DNA of 64,000 nt from Candidatus Borkfalkia ceftriaxoniphila (GCF_004134775.1 NZ_SDOZ01000002.1:842005-906004), one strand, 5' to 3'; shown: positions 1 through 10,212, counted from the first letter of the stretch. Notes: a model not told the origin generated them from the letters alone. Program-made: numbers and translations.

Positions 1-382
1 CCACCCGCCATATCTCCCTCGTATCGTGAGGTGCAACGGCGTATGTGATTGCCGCTTCTATATTTTGAAATCCCGAGGAAATTTTCGTATAGTTCTGCCC
101 GTGTTCGCAACGGTATTTGCGAATTTTCTGTAAGGATGGATAACCCGCGATATTCCAATATTTTTTCGTTTCCGCATCGCGAAGATATAAGAATGAAGAA
201 AGCGGACAATTCAGCGTAACCTGCACGGAATTTTTGTCCACATATCTGGAATAGGTTGCCCCGAAATGAGTCACACTCATAATCCAACTCAAATCATTAA
301 AAAAATGGTTGCTCCAATCTTTTCCCGTTTCAGGATCGTACAGCGTGAAAACGCCTTTTTGCGTATTAAATTCGTATTTCAT
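1..382 (-). CDS. GH94-like glycoside phosphorylase, N-terminal part (runs off window)
   Basis: The ATG at 382 follows a GGAG site and opens a frame that stays open for 127 codons to the window edge. The N-terminus contains KYWNIAGYPS, then CEHGQNYTKISS and IEAAITYAVAPHDTREIW. This matches the N-terminal beta-sandwich of cellobiose/chitobiose phosphorylase-type enzymes (family knowledge: phosphorolysis of beta-linked disaccharides in the cytoplasm). There is no signal peptide. It is the last visible gene of the LacI-controlled operon, downstream of a sugar ABC importer, so cytoplasmic phosphorolysis of imported oligosaccharide is the likely role. The catalytic barrel lies outside the window, so family and substrate stay tentative. 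Confidence 0.7.
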   Translation of the reverse strand, partial: MKYEFNTQKGVFTLYDPETGKDWSNHFFNDLSWIMSVTHFGATYSRYVDKNSVQVTLNCPLSSFLYLRDAETKKYWNIAGYPSLQKIRKYRCEHGQNYTKISSGFQNIEAAITYAVAPHDTREIWRV

Positions 383-401
383 AATAACTCCGTACAAATA
401 T

Positions 402-431
402 CGGCTCCGTACTCTCAAAAATACGGAGCCG
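402..431 (-). other. intercistronic hairpin
   Basis: CGGCTCCGTA and TACGGAGCCG form a perfect 10-bp stem around a 10-nt loop, between the GH71/99-like gene and the GH94-like gene. No U-run follows on the minus strand. It is therefore more likely an mRNA stabiliser or partial attenuator than a full terminator. Confidence 0.55.
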
Positions 432-439
432 ACCTTCGT

Positions 440-2260
440 TTAATATCCAAACGTATAGTTCAGTCTGCCGATCGGAGCAGAATCCCCCGTATCGTAAAGA
501 TTCAGGTAATCTTCATACCCGCCTACGTTATCCGTAACTTTAAACTGAATTTCGTAGTTCGTTGCCGAGAGTCCCAAATTTTTTAGAGGAATCTGTAACA
601 TCAAGACATTTTTATCTACTGCATACTTCGCGGTACCATTATTTTTCAGGGAATTATTTTTGCCCGCTTTTAAAATGTTTGTCGTTCCGTCCGCCTTCGG
701 CTGCGTATTGATCACGTAATCGTAACCGTAATATAAATTGCCGCCGTTCTGCGTTCTGATAAGCAAATTCATCCAAGACTCGTCGCCGTTTTGATAGGCC
801 GTTATATCATCCGCCGTTTCGACACGGAAATAAATATTTTGGGAATCGCGCAAAACGCTAACTTTGGCAATATCGTTTCGATTGGTTTCGTTTACGTAAT
901 TATCCAACGTCACGCACATCGGTTTAAAATCTCGGCGAATACATTCTCCCGTAAAATCCAGAAACACGGAGGCATCTTTCCACGGTTCGCCGTTTTCGAA
1001 ATCGGTAATATCGATGCTCTTTTTCGGATATATATAATGTTTTGCTTCGGTATAATTCGCCCGTCTGGAATTCATAATCGATTGAAGATAAAAATTATCT
1101 CCGTAACCGTTGCGGCAAGGTTCTATATCGCGCGAATATTCCTCGTCAAACTGATCCACGGTAAAATATACATTCCCGTCGTATAATTTACCGGCGACCC
1201 ACTCATTCCACCCGGTCTGGAAAATGTATTTCACTTTATCTCCGTAACCGATCGCTGCGTCCCACTGCGATTGAAAATTTAATCCTTCCCTAAAACGACT
1301 GTGGTCGTTTTCTCCGGTCTCAAAATTGTAGCCGCGCCCCCATGAACCGACCGTATCTGAAAAGCGAACCGTAGGATGTTGCGCAATGGATACGCTGATC
1401 CAATCGCCGTGCCGAGGCTGGCCTTTCCCGCTGACCGCATCGTACTGCCACTCCATCCACGAGAGGCCGTTATCGTCAGGCAGACTATCCGGCCAAAAAA
1501 CATGTTTGAATATAAAAGTTTCGCCGATCGCGTTTTCAATCGGATCATCCTCATCGAACGCCACAAAATCGGGTTTCGTAATAAACGGCTTTCCTTCGGG
1601 AGCAAACCACAATTCTTTATAACGTTCCTCACCTTCTTTATAAAATTTATCGTAAAGAAATTTAAGATCGGACTTATAGTTATTGTTATTTCCTAAATAG
1701 TACATGAACTTGGGTACGTTCCAGCCCTTTAAGCGATATTCCTCCATGATTTCCAAGAGAACGTCGACTACATTCTGATACAGAACGGCGTTGGTTGTAT
1801 CGAAAACGATAAAATCTATACCGGCCATCGTTAGCATTTCTATCTGTTTACGCATCACCCATGGATCTTCCGAGTTGTAATATCCCCAAACAGGCTCACC
1901 CCAAAAATGCGCGCTCCCGAGCGGAGATCTTGCGCTATTTTCCTGAAAATTCTCGTACTTCGTACCGTATTGCGTAATTTTACTGATATCATAGTGCCCG
2001 TCATGTCCGGCATGCTGACCCAACGTTAAAAAGAAAAACATACCCACATATTTATCTTTTTTCGAATCGGCCGTCGAAACTTTACGCCCATAATCGTCCG
2101 TTGAAGACAAATTTAACACTGTATATTCGTTGGGGGATAAATCCCTATCATCATTGATTCTTAGAGACTCGTCATACCCCGCCCGCGTCGTATTGCAAGC
2201 TGCGCAGGCAGCCAGCAATACGGCGACTAGCAATATACACAAAAATCTTTTGGTTTTCAA
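440..2260 (-). CDS. GH71/99-like lipoprotein with C-terminal CBM9/DOMON-like domain
   Basis: The 606-residue protein starts at a TTG directly after the TGA of the upstream gene. A short hydrophobic signal ends in a lipobox (LAAC, Cys19), so it should be anchored outside the membrane. Residues about 60-400 resemble a TIM barrel of the GH71/99-like type: a glycine-rich strand before WGYYNSEDPWVMRKQ, then GIDFIVFDTTNAVLY and a late QTGWNEWVAGKLY segment. The last 200 residues (VSVLRDSQNIYFRVETAD, then YEIQFKVTDN) look like a CBM9/DOMON-type sugar-binding domain. It sits between a surface protein and a phosphorylase in an ABC-importer operon, so it probably cleaves or holds glycans at the cell surface. 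The exact family is inferred. Confidence 0.6.
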   Translation of the reverse strand: MKTKRFLCILLVAVLLAACAACNTTRAGYDESLRINDDRDLSPNEYTVLNLSSTDDYGRKVSTADSKKDKYVGMFFFLTLGQHAGHDGHYDISKITQYGTKYENFQENSARSPLGSAHFWGEPVWGYYNSEDPWVMRKQIEMLTMAGIDFIVFDTTNAVLYQNVVDVLLEIMEEYRLKGWNVPKFMYYLGNNNNYKSDLKFLYDKFYKEGEERYKELWFAPEGKPFITKPDFVAFDEDDPIENAIGETFIFKHVFWPDSLPDDNGLSWMEWQYDAVSGKGQPRHGDWISVSIAQHPTVRFSDTVGSWGRGYNFETGENDHSRFREGLNFQSQWDAAIGYGDKVKYIFQTGWNEWVAGKLYDGNVYFTVDQFDEEYSRDIEPCRNGYGDNFYLQSIMNSRRANYTEAKHYIYPKKSIDITDFENGEPWKDASVFLDFTGECIRRDFKPMCVTLDNYVNETNRNDIAKVSVLRDSQNIYFRVETADDITAYQNGDESWMNLLIRTQNGGNLYYGYDYVINTQPKADGTTNILKAGKNNSLKNNGTAKYAVDKNVLMLQIPLKNLGLSATNYEIQFKVTDNVGGYEDYLNLYDTGDSAPIGRLNYTFGY

Positions 2261-2261
2261 C

Positions 2262-5200
2262 TCACATCCCCCTATCCGTTTTATGTTTCCGACGGAACAT
2301 CATAAAAAACATAGCTAAACCGATAGCCAGAGAAGAGCACGTAAGCGCGGTCGTTCCGATATTCGATCCGCAGCCGGCCGCTGTATCCGTAACATCTTCT
2401 ACCGTTACTTTGAAAGTAACTTTGCCCCCGTTATATGAAACGGTGATCGTCTGTTCGCCCGCCTTGTTCATGTCGAAGCCCTCTATCCACGAATCAGCAA
2501 CGGTAACCACCTCTTCGCCGCCGTCTTTATACTTTGCTTTTAAAGTAAGTCCCGTAATATCGAAGTACTCTCCTTTCTGATAAACGACTTTATCGGGCAT
2601 CGTATTCACGGTAAGCGCATCATTTCCTTCCGCAAAAGGACGACGCCACCGCAACCCGGACATATTCTCTAAAATGACGTCTTCGCGAAGGAAGCAGCCT
2701 TCGATTTTTTCATAATCGAAATTATTGCCTCCCCAATTATCCGCCTCCGCCGTATAATATTGGAATCCCGCCTTGATTGTAATTTCTTTAATAAAGACGG
2801 GTTTCATATCGTCTGTGATCGCACCGTTCGAGCGTGCTTTTGCCGCGTCGAATGCTTCTTGATTAGGCTGTAATACTCCGTTCAATAAGATTATGACGCA
2901 GTTACTCCAAAACCTCACACCGCTGCAAAGCCCCTCTTTCATGAGTTCCGTAACACTCTTGCCGTCTATCAGTATATAATCCGCAATATTGTCGAACCTC
3001 TCCAAATTCGTGAGCGCTTTGGTATTGCCCGTATAACCGTTGAGATTTACATAAAATACTAAATCGTGGTGTGTAGTCGATTCGTAATTCGCGTAACCAG
3101 ATACATTGATGCTGAGGTTCAGTTCGGGATTCAGATCTTTAAACTCCACTTCGAATTCGTCGGACTTTCCCGCATAATTTACCGTGACCGTCTGTTTACC
3201 CGCACGATAAGGATCGTATCCGGTGAAAGTAAGATATTCATCCGCAATTTTTTCAGGCGTCAGCAACTCGCCGCTGACTTCGTCTTTCCATATAGCGTTG
3301 ACTTCGATACCGGAAAAATCAAGTTCACGGCCGAGATTCCCGACCAAATTATTCGGCTGTTTCGCGATTTCGATACTGTCTAAAACAGTTGATTTTACGG
3401 TGACAGAAACCGAAAACTCGTGGCCGCTGACGCGTACGATAATTTCTTTTTCACCTGCCGTTGCCGAAAAATCGGGATTTACGATCATATTTTCGGTTAC
3501 TGGAATCGTAATCAAGTTATCGCGATCATCTTCATATTTTACTTTTAAAATGAGATCGTTCAGGCTTGCAGGTTCATTTACACGATACTCTGTTTTATTG
3601 GCAGTTAAAGTAACGGCATCCTCTGCGACAGTACCATTATCAGTTTTCAACTGGCGCACCCACTTACCTTGATTGTTGCCGGTGGAAGCATTATAAAGAA
3701 TGACTCTGTTTTTCAATACGGCATTCTCCAAATACTTATAACCGTATCCCAAGCAATCTTCTTCCGTCTGAGGCTCGGGAATCGTATGCCCATCCGCCGC
3801 AGTGATCAATGTAAATCCGGGCAAAAATTCGACCGTTTCGATCTTATCGATCTTCCAGTTCGGATCATCGAGCGAAATTTCCAACGAAGCCGTCGTTCCG
3901 CTATAATTGATCGTAAGTCTTGCCGGAGTTTGGCTTCCGAATTCCGCACGCATTTCCGCAAGAGTTTTACCGTTGATCAATATTTTATCCCCGACATTTG
4001 TCATTTTATCGATTCCCCAAAGGATATTGGGAAGATTTTGCGGGTTGAATCCGACAAACTTGAACGGGATCAATGGGATAGAATATTCGGAATTACAGTA
4101 AGTTTCCGAATCAAAATCGATCTCGATGCCCGTTTGCGGATTTTTGTTTTCGACAGTTACCTCTACCGTAAACGCGACGCCTTCGTAAGAGCACTCTATA
4201 ACCTGTTTGCCGATACGACCGTTATCCATTTTTCCGAGGATAAAAGAAGATGAATCGGAATAGTCGACTGTTGACAACGTCCCCTTATTCGTTTTAATTT
4301 CCAACTGCAAACCGGTCGCCTCAAACAATTCACCAATATCGTAGATCAATTTATTCGGCGATTTTAAAATTTTGACCGATTCTATCCATTCATCTGCAAC
4401 TTTGATCCCCTCTAAAACAGTTTCACAGCCCATATAGTTTATTGTTACCGCCACATTATCGGAACTGCCCTTAAAAGACATATCGCCGTCGTTAAATGCG
4501 TCTGAATCGAAAGTAATATGCCCGTAAGCAATGCTATCCGCGGTAATTTTTACACTTTTCAAGCTCCCGTCGTTCAGCTTTACCGTCAGCTCTAATCCCT
4601 GATAATCGAATGTTTCTCCGGCTCTGTATTCCATTTTCGGATTGGACTTTATTTGAACAACATTACTCGCATATGCCCACTTCCCGTCCGCGATCTCGTA
4701 TTTGGGCATAATTCCCCAAACCGCATCACCGCTCAACGGTCTAAACATTGAAAAATCCTTTCCTACGCGCAGAGTATTTTGAGCGCTCGTAATGCTTTCG
4801 GGAGGATCGCTCGCCCAGAAATTACCGCCGTCACCGGTGCCGACATACCACAGCACATCCGCGTCGACCGTTACGCCGACAAAATAATCCTGCGCTTCTT
4901 TGGCATCGATTACAAAAATGATACGATTTCCGTACACGCCTATATGCCGTATATATTGATCTGTATCGCCGGCTTTTGTTCCGTGCTCCTGTTTCCATTC
5001 ATTGACCGTCTTGATTTTACCGTCTTTTCCAAGCAACCAAATCAAATCCCCGTTTGTTTTCCCGCTTTTAGCCGAGGGCAACGTTTCAAAACCTTTATAA
5101 ACGGATCTTGCGTCAGCCGCCCCGTCCAGCGTTAAACTCACGTGCGGTTTTCCCGCCGGATCGTTGACATAACTCGCAGATACCCCGCCGGTAATCGCGC

Positions 5201-5825
5201 CGACTTCCGCATCGCTTTGCGCTGTCCATGTGGCTTTGGCGGAAGCTACATTGCGATATGCGGTAAAAGATGCATTCACGTCCTGATACGTTTGAGAATC
5301 TGCAATATCCGTCGGCGGAGTACCGTCCCAAAAATTTCCGCCGCCGTTTCCGATATACCAGCGCACACCCTCTTCTATCGTTACCTTGGTAAAATAATTC
5401 TGGGCTTCTTTGGTATCTGTAATGAAATGAAGAATATTGCCGTACACTGCGATATGACGGATATATTTATCTGTATCCCCGTCTTTTGTACCGACCGTCT
5501 TTTTCCATTCCGTAACGCTCTTTTCGGTACCGTTTTTACCCGTCAGCAAAATCAAATCCCCGTTCGTTTTGCCGTCGACAGCGCTGGGCAGCGTACAAAA
5601 TCCGCCATAAGCCGTCTTTGCATCGGCAGCATTGACCAGTTCCAGTCGAAAACATCTGTTATTATCGACGTCATAGCCGATTCCATAACTTTGGCCGCCT
5701 TCCTTAAAGGTGATTCCTTCGGCGGCTGCCCTCGTAGCGTACGTTATTCCTAAAAACAGAAATAACATAGCGCTCAATAACAAAGCCCCAAATGTTAAGA
5801 CCCAGGTTCGTTTTGAATTACTCAT
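2262..5825 (-). CDS. large surface protein with tandem N-terminal repeats, Ig-like domains and C-terminal membrane tail
   Basis: The protein has 1187 residues with a signal peptide (hydrophobic stretch about residues 9-32). Two related domains of about 150 residues follow (about 40-190 and 205-355), sharing the patterns LPSA.GKTNGDLI, DTDKYIRHI.VYGN and KEAQ.YF. Next come several bacterial Ig-like (Big_3-type) domains, recognisable by repeated YxxGExFD and SYxG lines. The C-terminus is AAGCGSNIG, a hydrophobic segment, then FRRKHK. It is translated between the permease and GH71/99-like genes, so it is probably a glycan-binding scaffold presented on the cell surface. The two N-terminal domains may be the ligand-binding units (inference). 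Confidence 0.6.
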   Translation of the reverse strand: MSNSKRTWVLTFGALLLSAMLFLFLGITYATRAAAEGITFKEGGQSYGIGYDVDNNRCFRLELVNAADAKTAYGGFCTLPSAVDGKTNGDLILLTGKNGTEKSVTEWKKTVGTKDGDTDKYIRHIAVYGNILHFITDTKEAQNYFTKVTIEEGVRWYIGNGGGNFWDGTPPTDIADSQTYQDVNASFTAYRNVASAKATWTAQSDAEVGAITGGVSASYVNDPAGKPHVSLTLDGAADARSVYKGFETLPSAKSGKTNGDLIWLLGKDGKIKTVNEWKQEHGTKAGDTDQYIRHIGVYGNRIIFVIDAKEAQDYFVGVTVDADVLWYVGTGDGGNFWASDPPESITSAQNTLRVGKDFSMFRPLSGDAVWGIMPKYEIADGKWAYASNVVQIKSNPKMEYRAGETFDYQGLELTVKLNDGSLKSVKITADSIAYGHITFDSDAFNDGDMSFKGSSDNVAVTINYMGCETVLEGIKVADEWIESVKILKSPNKLIYDIGELFEATGLQLEIKTNKGTLSTVDYSDSSSFILGKMDNGRIGKQVIECSYEGVAFTVEVTVENKNPQTGIEIDFDSETYCNSEYSIPLIPFKFVGFNPQNLPNILWGIDKMTNVGDKILINGKTLAEMRAEFGSQTPARLTINYSGTTASLEISLDDPNWKIDKIETVEFLPGFTLITAADGHTIPEPQTEEDCLGYGYKYLENAVLKNRVILYNASTGNNQGKWVRQLKTDNGTVAEDAVTLTANKTEYRVNEPASLNDLILKVKYEDDRDNLITIPVTENMIVNPDFSATAGEKEIIVRVSGHEFSVSVTVKSTVLDSIEIAKQPNNLVGNLGRELDFSGIEVNAIWKDEVSGELLTPEKIADEYLTFTGYDPYRAGKQTVTVNYAGKSDEFEVEFKDLNPELNLSINVSGYANYESTTHHDLVFYVNLNGYTGNTKALTNLERFDNIADYILIDGKSVTELMKEGLCSGVRFWSNCVIILLNGVLQPNQEAFDAAKARSNGAITDDMKPVFIKEITIKAGFQYYTAEADNWGGNNFDYEKIEGCFLREDVILENMSGLRWRRPFAEGNDALTVNTMPDKVVYQKGEYFDITGLTLKAKYKDGGEEVVTVADSWIEGFDMNKAGEQTITVSYNGGKVTFKVTVEDVTDTAAGCGSNIGTTALTCSSLAIGLAMFFMMFRRKHKTDRGM

Positions 5826-5848
5826 ACATAATCTCCTTCTTCATATTT

Positions 5849-6718
5849 TTAGCCTTTGATCGCACCGATCATGATCCCATCGACCAATTTTCGTTGGTAG
5901 ACGAGAAAGATGATTGCCGGAAGTATGGACATAAAAGTGCCTGCGGCCATTTTCAATCCCGCATTGCCCAACTCGCCGTTGATAAGAGAATCATAATATA
6001 TGGCAATGGCTAGCGTGTACTTTTCGGGCTGCGTGAGATAAATCAGCGGGCCAAAAAAGTCGCTCCAAACGGAAGAAAACACACCAACCATGACATATAA
6101 CAAAATCGGACCGCATAACGGAAGCACGATCGTTAAATAAATACGAAAAGTATTGGCTCCGTCTATTTTCGCGGCACTTTCGATTTCAGAGGGTATGTTG
6201 CGGATGAATTGACGCAATAAAAAAATGTTCATCGCGCCGCCGCCAAATACAGCAGGAATCATCATAGGCCACGGTGATTCCGTCAATCCTAATAACGAAT
6301 ACATCACGTAAATGGGAATCTGAATTACAGATCCTGGGATCATCATCGTTCCCAAAACCAAAGCAAAAATCAGTTCTTTACCCGGAAAACGCAATCTTGC
6401 AAAGGCATACGCGCAAATCGACGATGATAAGGGTACAAAAAACAAGTTAAACAACAAAATCTGTAAAGTATTCCATAGATACTTGAAATAATTCTGTTGG
6501 AAAAGTACGATCTTATAATTTGAAAAGGTAATCACCGACGGAAAAATTCGTGCATCGGCAATATCGGCTTCGCTCATTAACGAACGGCTTACCATCATGA
6601 CGAAGGGAAACATTAAGAATAAAGCGATTGCCGTTAACAGAATGTAATGAAAAATACTAACGACTGTCCGCGTGACCTTCGCTGAACGTTGTGAAGAATA
6701 CTGTTCTATATTTTCCAT
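5849..6718 (-). CDS. carbohydrate ABC transporter permease, MalG type
   Basis: This inner permease subunit has 289 residues and about six membrane segments. The start is set at ATG 6718, seven bases after GAGG and just behind the stop of the other permease. The cytoplasmic EAA loop reads EIESAAKIDGANTFRIYLTI, the contact site for the ATPase in CUT1 sugar importers. No ATPase gene lies in the locus, which is usual for CUT1 systems that share a distant MsmK-type ATPase. Confidence 0.9.
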   Translation of the reverse strand: MENIEQYSSQRSAKVTRTVVSIFHYILLTAIALFLMFPFVMMVSRSLMSEADIADARIFPSVITFSNYKIVLFQQNYFKYLWNTLQILLFNLFFVPLSSSICAYAFARLRFPGKELIFALVLGTMMIPGSVIQIPIYVMYSLLGLTESPWPMMIPAVFGGGAMNIFLLRQFIRNIPSEIESAAKIDGANTFRIYLTIVLPLCGPILLYVMVGVFSSVWSDFFGPLIYLTQPEKYTLAIAIYYDSLINGELGNAGLKMAAGTFMSILPAIIFLVYQRKLVDGIMIGAIKG

Positions 6719-6720
6719 CG

Positions 6721-7653
6721 TCAATCCTCATAGTAGACCCATTTACTGGTCTTGAATACGATAAAAGTGAGTAGACCGATCACCGCAAACAACATCCAAG
6801 CAAACGCCGAAGAATATCCCAGACGGAATGCGCCGCCAAAAGAATCATGATATATTTTAACGGCAATAAAATAAAGCGAATCACCGACGCCCTTTCCGCT
6901 TGAGCCTCCGATTATCATCGTTGAACTGACTTGTAAGGCTCCGATAATGCCGGTAACGAGGTTGTAAAAAATCATTGGAGTTGAAAGAGGAATGGTAATT
7001 TGTATTGTACGCATAAAAGCGTTCGCCCCGTCGATCTTTGCCGATTCGTACAGGCTCACGGGTATATTTTTGAATGCCGCGAGCCAAATCACCATACCGC
7101 CGCCCACGCCCCAAAGAGTAGTCGCTATCAGCGTCGCCATTGACGTTTCCTGTTTGGAGAAAAAAGCCAAACGAGGAAGATTTACAGCCTCTAACAGTTT
7201 ATTAAAAATACCCGTTGGACCTGCCTCGAATAAGTCTAGCCATAATAATCCCGACGCCACCCCCGGGATGATGACGGGCAGATAAAACAACATTCTGTAC
7301 ACCGTGATGCCTTTCATGCTGTTGTTAACGGTAAGCGCGACCAAATACCCCACGATCAGCGAAAGCGGCACGACGCATACGGCATAGATAAAAGTATTCT
7401 TTACGACAGTCCAAAAATCCGGATCGATCGTCAGAAGTACTTTAAAATTATTCAGCCCCACGAAATTCATCGTGTAAAAACCGTCGTAATTAAAAAAACT
7501 GTATACGAACGACTGAACGGCAGGTACATAAGTATAGATGATGATGCCCAAGATGACGGGAGCCGCAAACAGATAACCGATCATATATTCTTTCAGTTTT
7601 CTGTTTTTAGCGCTTTTATCGATCACAGGCGCTTTTTTGACTTTTGAAAACAT
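6721..7653 (-). CDS. carbohydrate ABC transporter permease, MalF type
   Basis: The partner permease has 310 residues from ATG 7653, 12 bp after the stop of the binding-protein gene and behind a GAGG motif. It has six predicted membrane helices and the EAA loop LYESAKIDGANAFMRTIQIT. It pairs with the adjacent MalG-type subunit to form the CUT1 channel. The short gap to the binding-protein gene indicates one transcript. Confidence 0.88.
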   Translation of the reverse strand: MFSKVKKAPVIDKSAKNRKLKEYMIGYLFAAPVILGIIIYTYVPAVQSFVYSFFNYDGFYTMNFVGLNNFKVLLTIDPDFWTVVKNTFIYAVCVVPLSLIVGYLVALTVNNSMKGITVYRMLFYLPVIIPGVASGLLWLDLFEAGPTGIFNKLLEAVNLPRLAFFSKQETSMATLIATTLWGVGGGMVIWLAAFKNIPVSLYESAKIDGANAFMRTIQITIPLSTPMIFYNLVTGIIGALQVSSTMIIGGSSGKGVGDSLYFIAVKIYHDSFGGAFRLGYSSAFAWMLFAVIGLLTFIVFKTSKWVYYED

Positions 7654-7664
7654 TGCGTTAAGCC

Positions 7665-9092
7665 TCACATGGAAAGATAGGCTTTGATCTGATTCGCACA
7701 CTTATCCATCGCCGTTTGATAAGTATAATTGGGATTATCCACGTAATTTAAAATCAAACCTTTGAGGCAGTTCATCAAATCCTTAGCGTACTCGGGTTTA
7801 TGGACGGCAACGAATTCCGTCGCACAAGTATATTGATCACCCCATGTATAGGCTTCCAGATTTATATTTTCAAAACCTTTTCCCCATAAATTATTCGAAT
7901 CTTTCGGATCTTTCATATCTATCCGAATAGGAGCGTAATTTGAATTACCCTTTTCCGTGATCAAATTTTGTCCCTCTTTCGATAACAGGATCTTTAAAAA
8001 CTGCCATGCGTAATCTTTATTTTTTGAGTTGGCAAATATGGAATACCCCGAAATACCGCCGCCGATCTTTGGATTTTTTCCGATCAAAGGAAAGGTCGTA
8101 ACGTCGTAATAATCATCGATATCCGCTCCTTCGGGCAAACTGTTCTGCATACCTTTGTAAATAATCGAAGCGGCCTGAGAATGAAACATCATCGCGGCTT
8201 TGCCTCCGACAAAATCGGCTGACGCCGTATTCAAAGGTGCGATCCAACGCTCGTCCTGCATCTCTTTCATGCAATCCAAAGCCGCTTTACCTTCCGGAGA
8301 ATCGAGCGCAAAGTCGCCGTTTTCATTAAAGACCTTTGCCCCGAACGCTTCAAGTATCGGATTGTAGACGGCCTCCCAAGTGAGATAAGCATTGATCAGG
8401 TATTGATCCTTTCTTCCCGTAGCATCAAAATGTGCTCTCAGAGCGCGGCAAGTGTTTTTAAACTCTTCCCAAGTCCAACCGTTTTCAGGAATTTTCGTAC
8501 CAGGCTGCGGCGTAAAAGGTAACTCCGATTCGGGCACATTTTTAAAACAATCCTCAAAAATTTGTTTATTGACGTGGGTAACGACTTTATCGGCTGTTCT
8601 GGGGATCATAAGTTGTCCCCCGTCAAAATCCTTTTGTCCCAAACGCCAAAACTCGGCATAATAATCGTTGACGTCAAAAGTCCCTTGGGCGGTTTCCGCA
8701 TCAATATAGGCGTCCATATCCAACAACACGCGTTTATCGCTCAAAACGAGCATATCGAATGAAGTTGTCCAAAAAATATCCGGCATCGTTCCGGGTTTCA
8801 CTTTTTCCGCGTTGAACCAGTTGGCGATCGTAGGTGCAACCTCTCCGCTAAAAGGTTTCAGTTCCACTTTTATATTCGGATATTCCTCATTAAAAAGTTC
8901 CGCGATACCAAGGATCATGTTTTGCTCTTCCTCGCTGACCGGAGTTGAGATTACCAGTTTTCCGGATGCTTGCTTGTCCGGATGAATATCTGCCTTATAA
9001 TCCGTTTCCGGCGGTTTCATCGTGCAAGCCGCCGTAGCGAAGATGCAAACGAGAGATAAAACCAACATACAAAGTTTGCTAAAATGTTTCAT
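7665..9092 (-). CDS. sugar-binding lipoprotein of ABC importer
   Basis: The 475-residue protein starts at ATG 9092, chosen over the GTG two codons upstream because AGGAG then lies 7 bp away. The signal peptide ends ATAAC, a lipoprotein cleavage site. The mature part has the pattern of CUT1 solute-binding proteins: LVISTPVSEEEQNMI at the start, NEEYPNIKVELKPF, and later a GGISGYSIFANSKNKDYAW stretch. It delivers oligosaccharide to the two permeases encoded next. A 28-bp LacI palindrome lies 45 bp upstream of its start, so the whole operon is probably repressed in the absence of the sugar. Confidence 0.88.
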   Translation of the reverse strand: MKHFSKLCMLVLSLVCIFATAACTMKPPETDYKADIHPDKQASGKLVISTPVSEEEQNMILGIAELFNEEYPNIKVELKPFSGEVAPTIANWFNAEKVKPGTMPDIFWTTSFDMLVLSDKRVLLDMDAYIDAETAQGTFDVNDYYAEFWRLGQKDFDGGQLMIPRTADKVVTHVNKQIFEDCFKNVPESELPFTPQPGTKIPENGWTWEEFKNTCRALRAHFDATGRKDQYLINAYLTWEAVYNPILEAFGAKVFNENGDFALDSPEGKAALDCMKEMQDERWIAPLNTASADFVGGKAAMMFHSQAASIIYKGMQNSLPEGADIDDYYDVTTFPLIGKNPKIGGGISGYSIFANSKNKDYAWQFLKILLSKEGQNLITEKGNSNYAPIRIDMKDPKDSNNLWGKGFENINLEAYTWGDQYTCATEFVAVHKPEYAKDLMNCLKGLILNYVDNPNYTYQTAMDKCANQIKAYLSM

Positions 9093-9136
9093 TTTCACAC
9101 TCCTGTATTCTTATTTTCCAACAATTAACTTAAAAT

Positions 9137-9164
9137 CCAAAAATTAGCGCGGGCTAATTTTTGG
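9137..9164. promoter_or_regulatory. LacI operator of the importer operon
   Basis: Perfect inverted repeat: CCAAAAATTAGC, four central bases, GCTAATTTTTGG. The core ATTAGC-N4-GCTAAT is shared with the sites at 10197 and 12393. The position between lacI and the binding-protein gene and the CG-centred symmetry are typical of LacI-family operators. Confidence 0.8.
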
Positions 9165-9177
9165 GTAAAAACAAATC

Positions 9178-10182
9178 TTACAAATCCGACACTTTTGTAA
9201 GCGATTCACGGTATATGCAGAACGCCTGAGTGGCGATTTCCTCTCCGATTCCCCGTTCTTTTCGGTCGATACATTCTAATATCTTTTCCGCGATCTTCAT
9301 GCCGAACTCGTATTTTTGACAAGAAACCGTAGTCAAGCTCGGGCAAGCATATTTTGCAAGACTAATATCGTCGCAACCGATTACCGAAATATCACTCGGA
9401 ACAGTCAGTCCCGCTTCCCGAATCGCTCGCATGGCACCCAAAGCAGCCATGTCGTTTATCGCAAAAATCGCAGTAATATCATTTCTCACGGAAAGCAAAT
9501 TCGTCGCCCCTAAATATCCTCTTTCTTCCGAACTCAAACGGTAATCGTCGTTGTAACTTATTAAATTTTCGTCCTCGCAAAAACCATATTGCCCGCGAAG
9601 ATCAAACAGTTTTCCTCTAACATCGCAATGAAACCGAAAACGATCCATTCCCGTAACAAATCCTACATTTTTATGCCCAAGCTCTCGAAGTTTTTCCATA
9701 AAATTCAGATACGCGTTTCGCATATCGATATTCGTGCTCAATCCCTTGTCCGCCCCGAAATCTACGAGCAACGTATTTGAATTTGTAAGAATATCAATAA
9801 AACTGTCCGGATAGATATTGGTCGTGAAATTTATTAAAGCTGAAAGCTGCTTATTTTGTATAAAAGAAAACTTATCCCGTATTGCGTTATCCAATAGGAA
9901 AACCGTTACCATGTAATCTTTTCCGATCGCATAATTCTCTATCCCTCGAATGATTTCCATATGATGCGGATTCGTATATTCGAATACGGCTACACCGATA
10001 TGCCTGGAATTTCCCGAAGATAAAGTTTTCGCGGCGTGGTTCGGAACGTATTTTAACTTTTTTGCAGCCTTTAAAACTTTCTCCCTTGTTACAACTTTAA
10101 CGACATCCGGTTTATCGAAAACATTGGATACGGTTGCAGGAGATACTCCGGCTAATTTCGCTACGTCTTTTCTGTTTGCCAT
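9178..10182 (-). CDS. LacI-family transcriptional repressor
   Basis: The 334-residue protein begins with a classical LacI HTH and hinge (MANRKDVAKLAGVSPATVSN, then NHAAKTLSS). A periplasmic-binding-protein-like effector domain follows, with AIFAINDMAALGAMRAIREAG and VPSDISVIGCDDI. It is transcribed toward the importer operon and has operators both upstream (10197) and downstream (9137), so it probably represses itself, the importer and the GH3 gene. The ligand is presumably an imported oligosaccharide. Confidence 0.93.
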   Translation of the reverse strand: MANRKDVAKLAGVSPATVSNVFDKPDVVKVVTREKVLKAAKKLKYVPNHAAKTLSSGNSRHIGVAVFEYTNPHHMEIIRGIENYAIGKDYMVTVFLLDNAIRDKFSFIQNKQLSALINFTTNIYPDSFIDILTNSNTLLVDFGADKGLSTNIDMRNAYLNFMEKLRELGHKNVGFVTGMDRFRFHCDVRGKLFDLRGQYGFCEDENLISYNDDYRLSSEERGYLGATNLLSVRNDITAIFAINDMAALGAMRAIREAGLTVPSDISVIGCDDISLAKYACPSLTTVSCQKYEFGMKIAEKILECIDRKERGIGEEIATQAFCIYRESLTKVSDL

Positions 10183-10196
10183 AATTTTTCGCCTTT

Positions 10197-10212
10197 TTTA
10201 GCGCGGGCTAAT
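10197..10212. promoter_or_regulatory. LacI operator upstream of lacI
   Basis: TTTAGCGCGGGCTAAT lies 15 bp before the lacI start. It matches 15 of 16 bases of the core at 9143-9158. This suggests autoregulation. Confidence 0.8.
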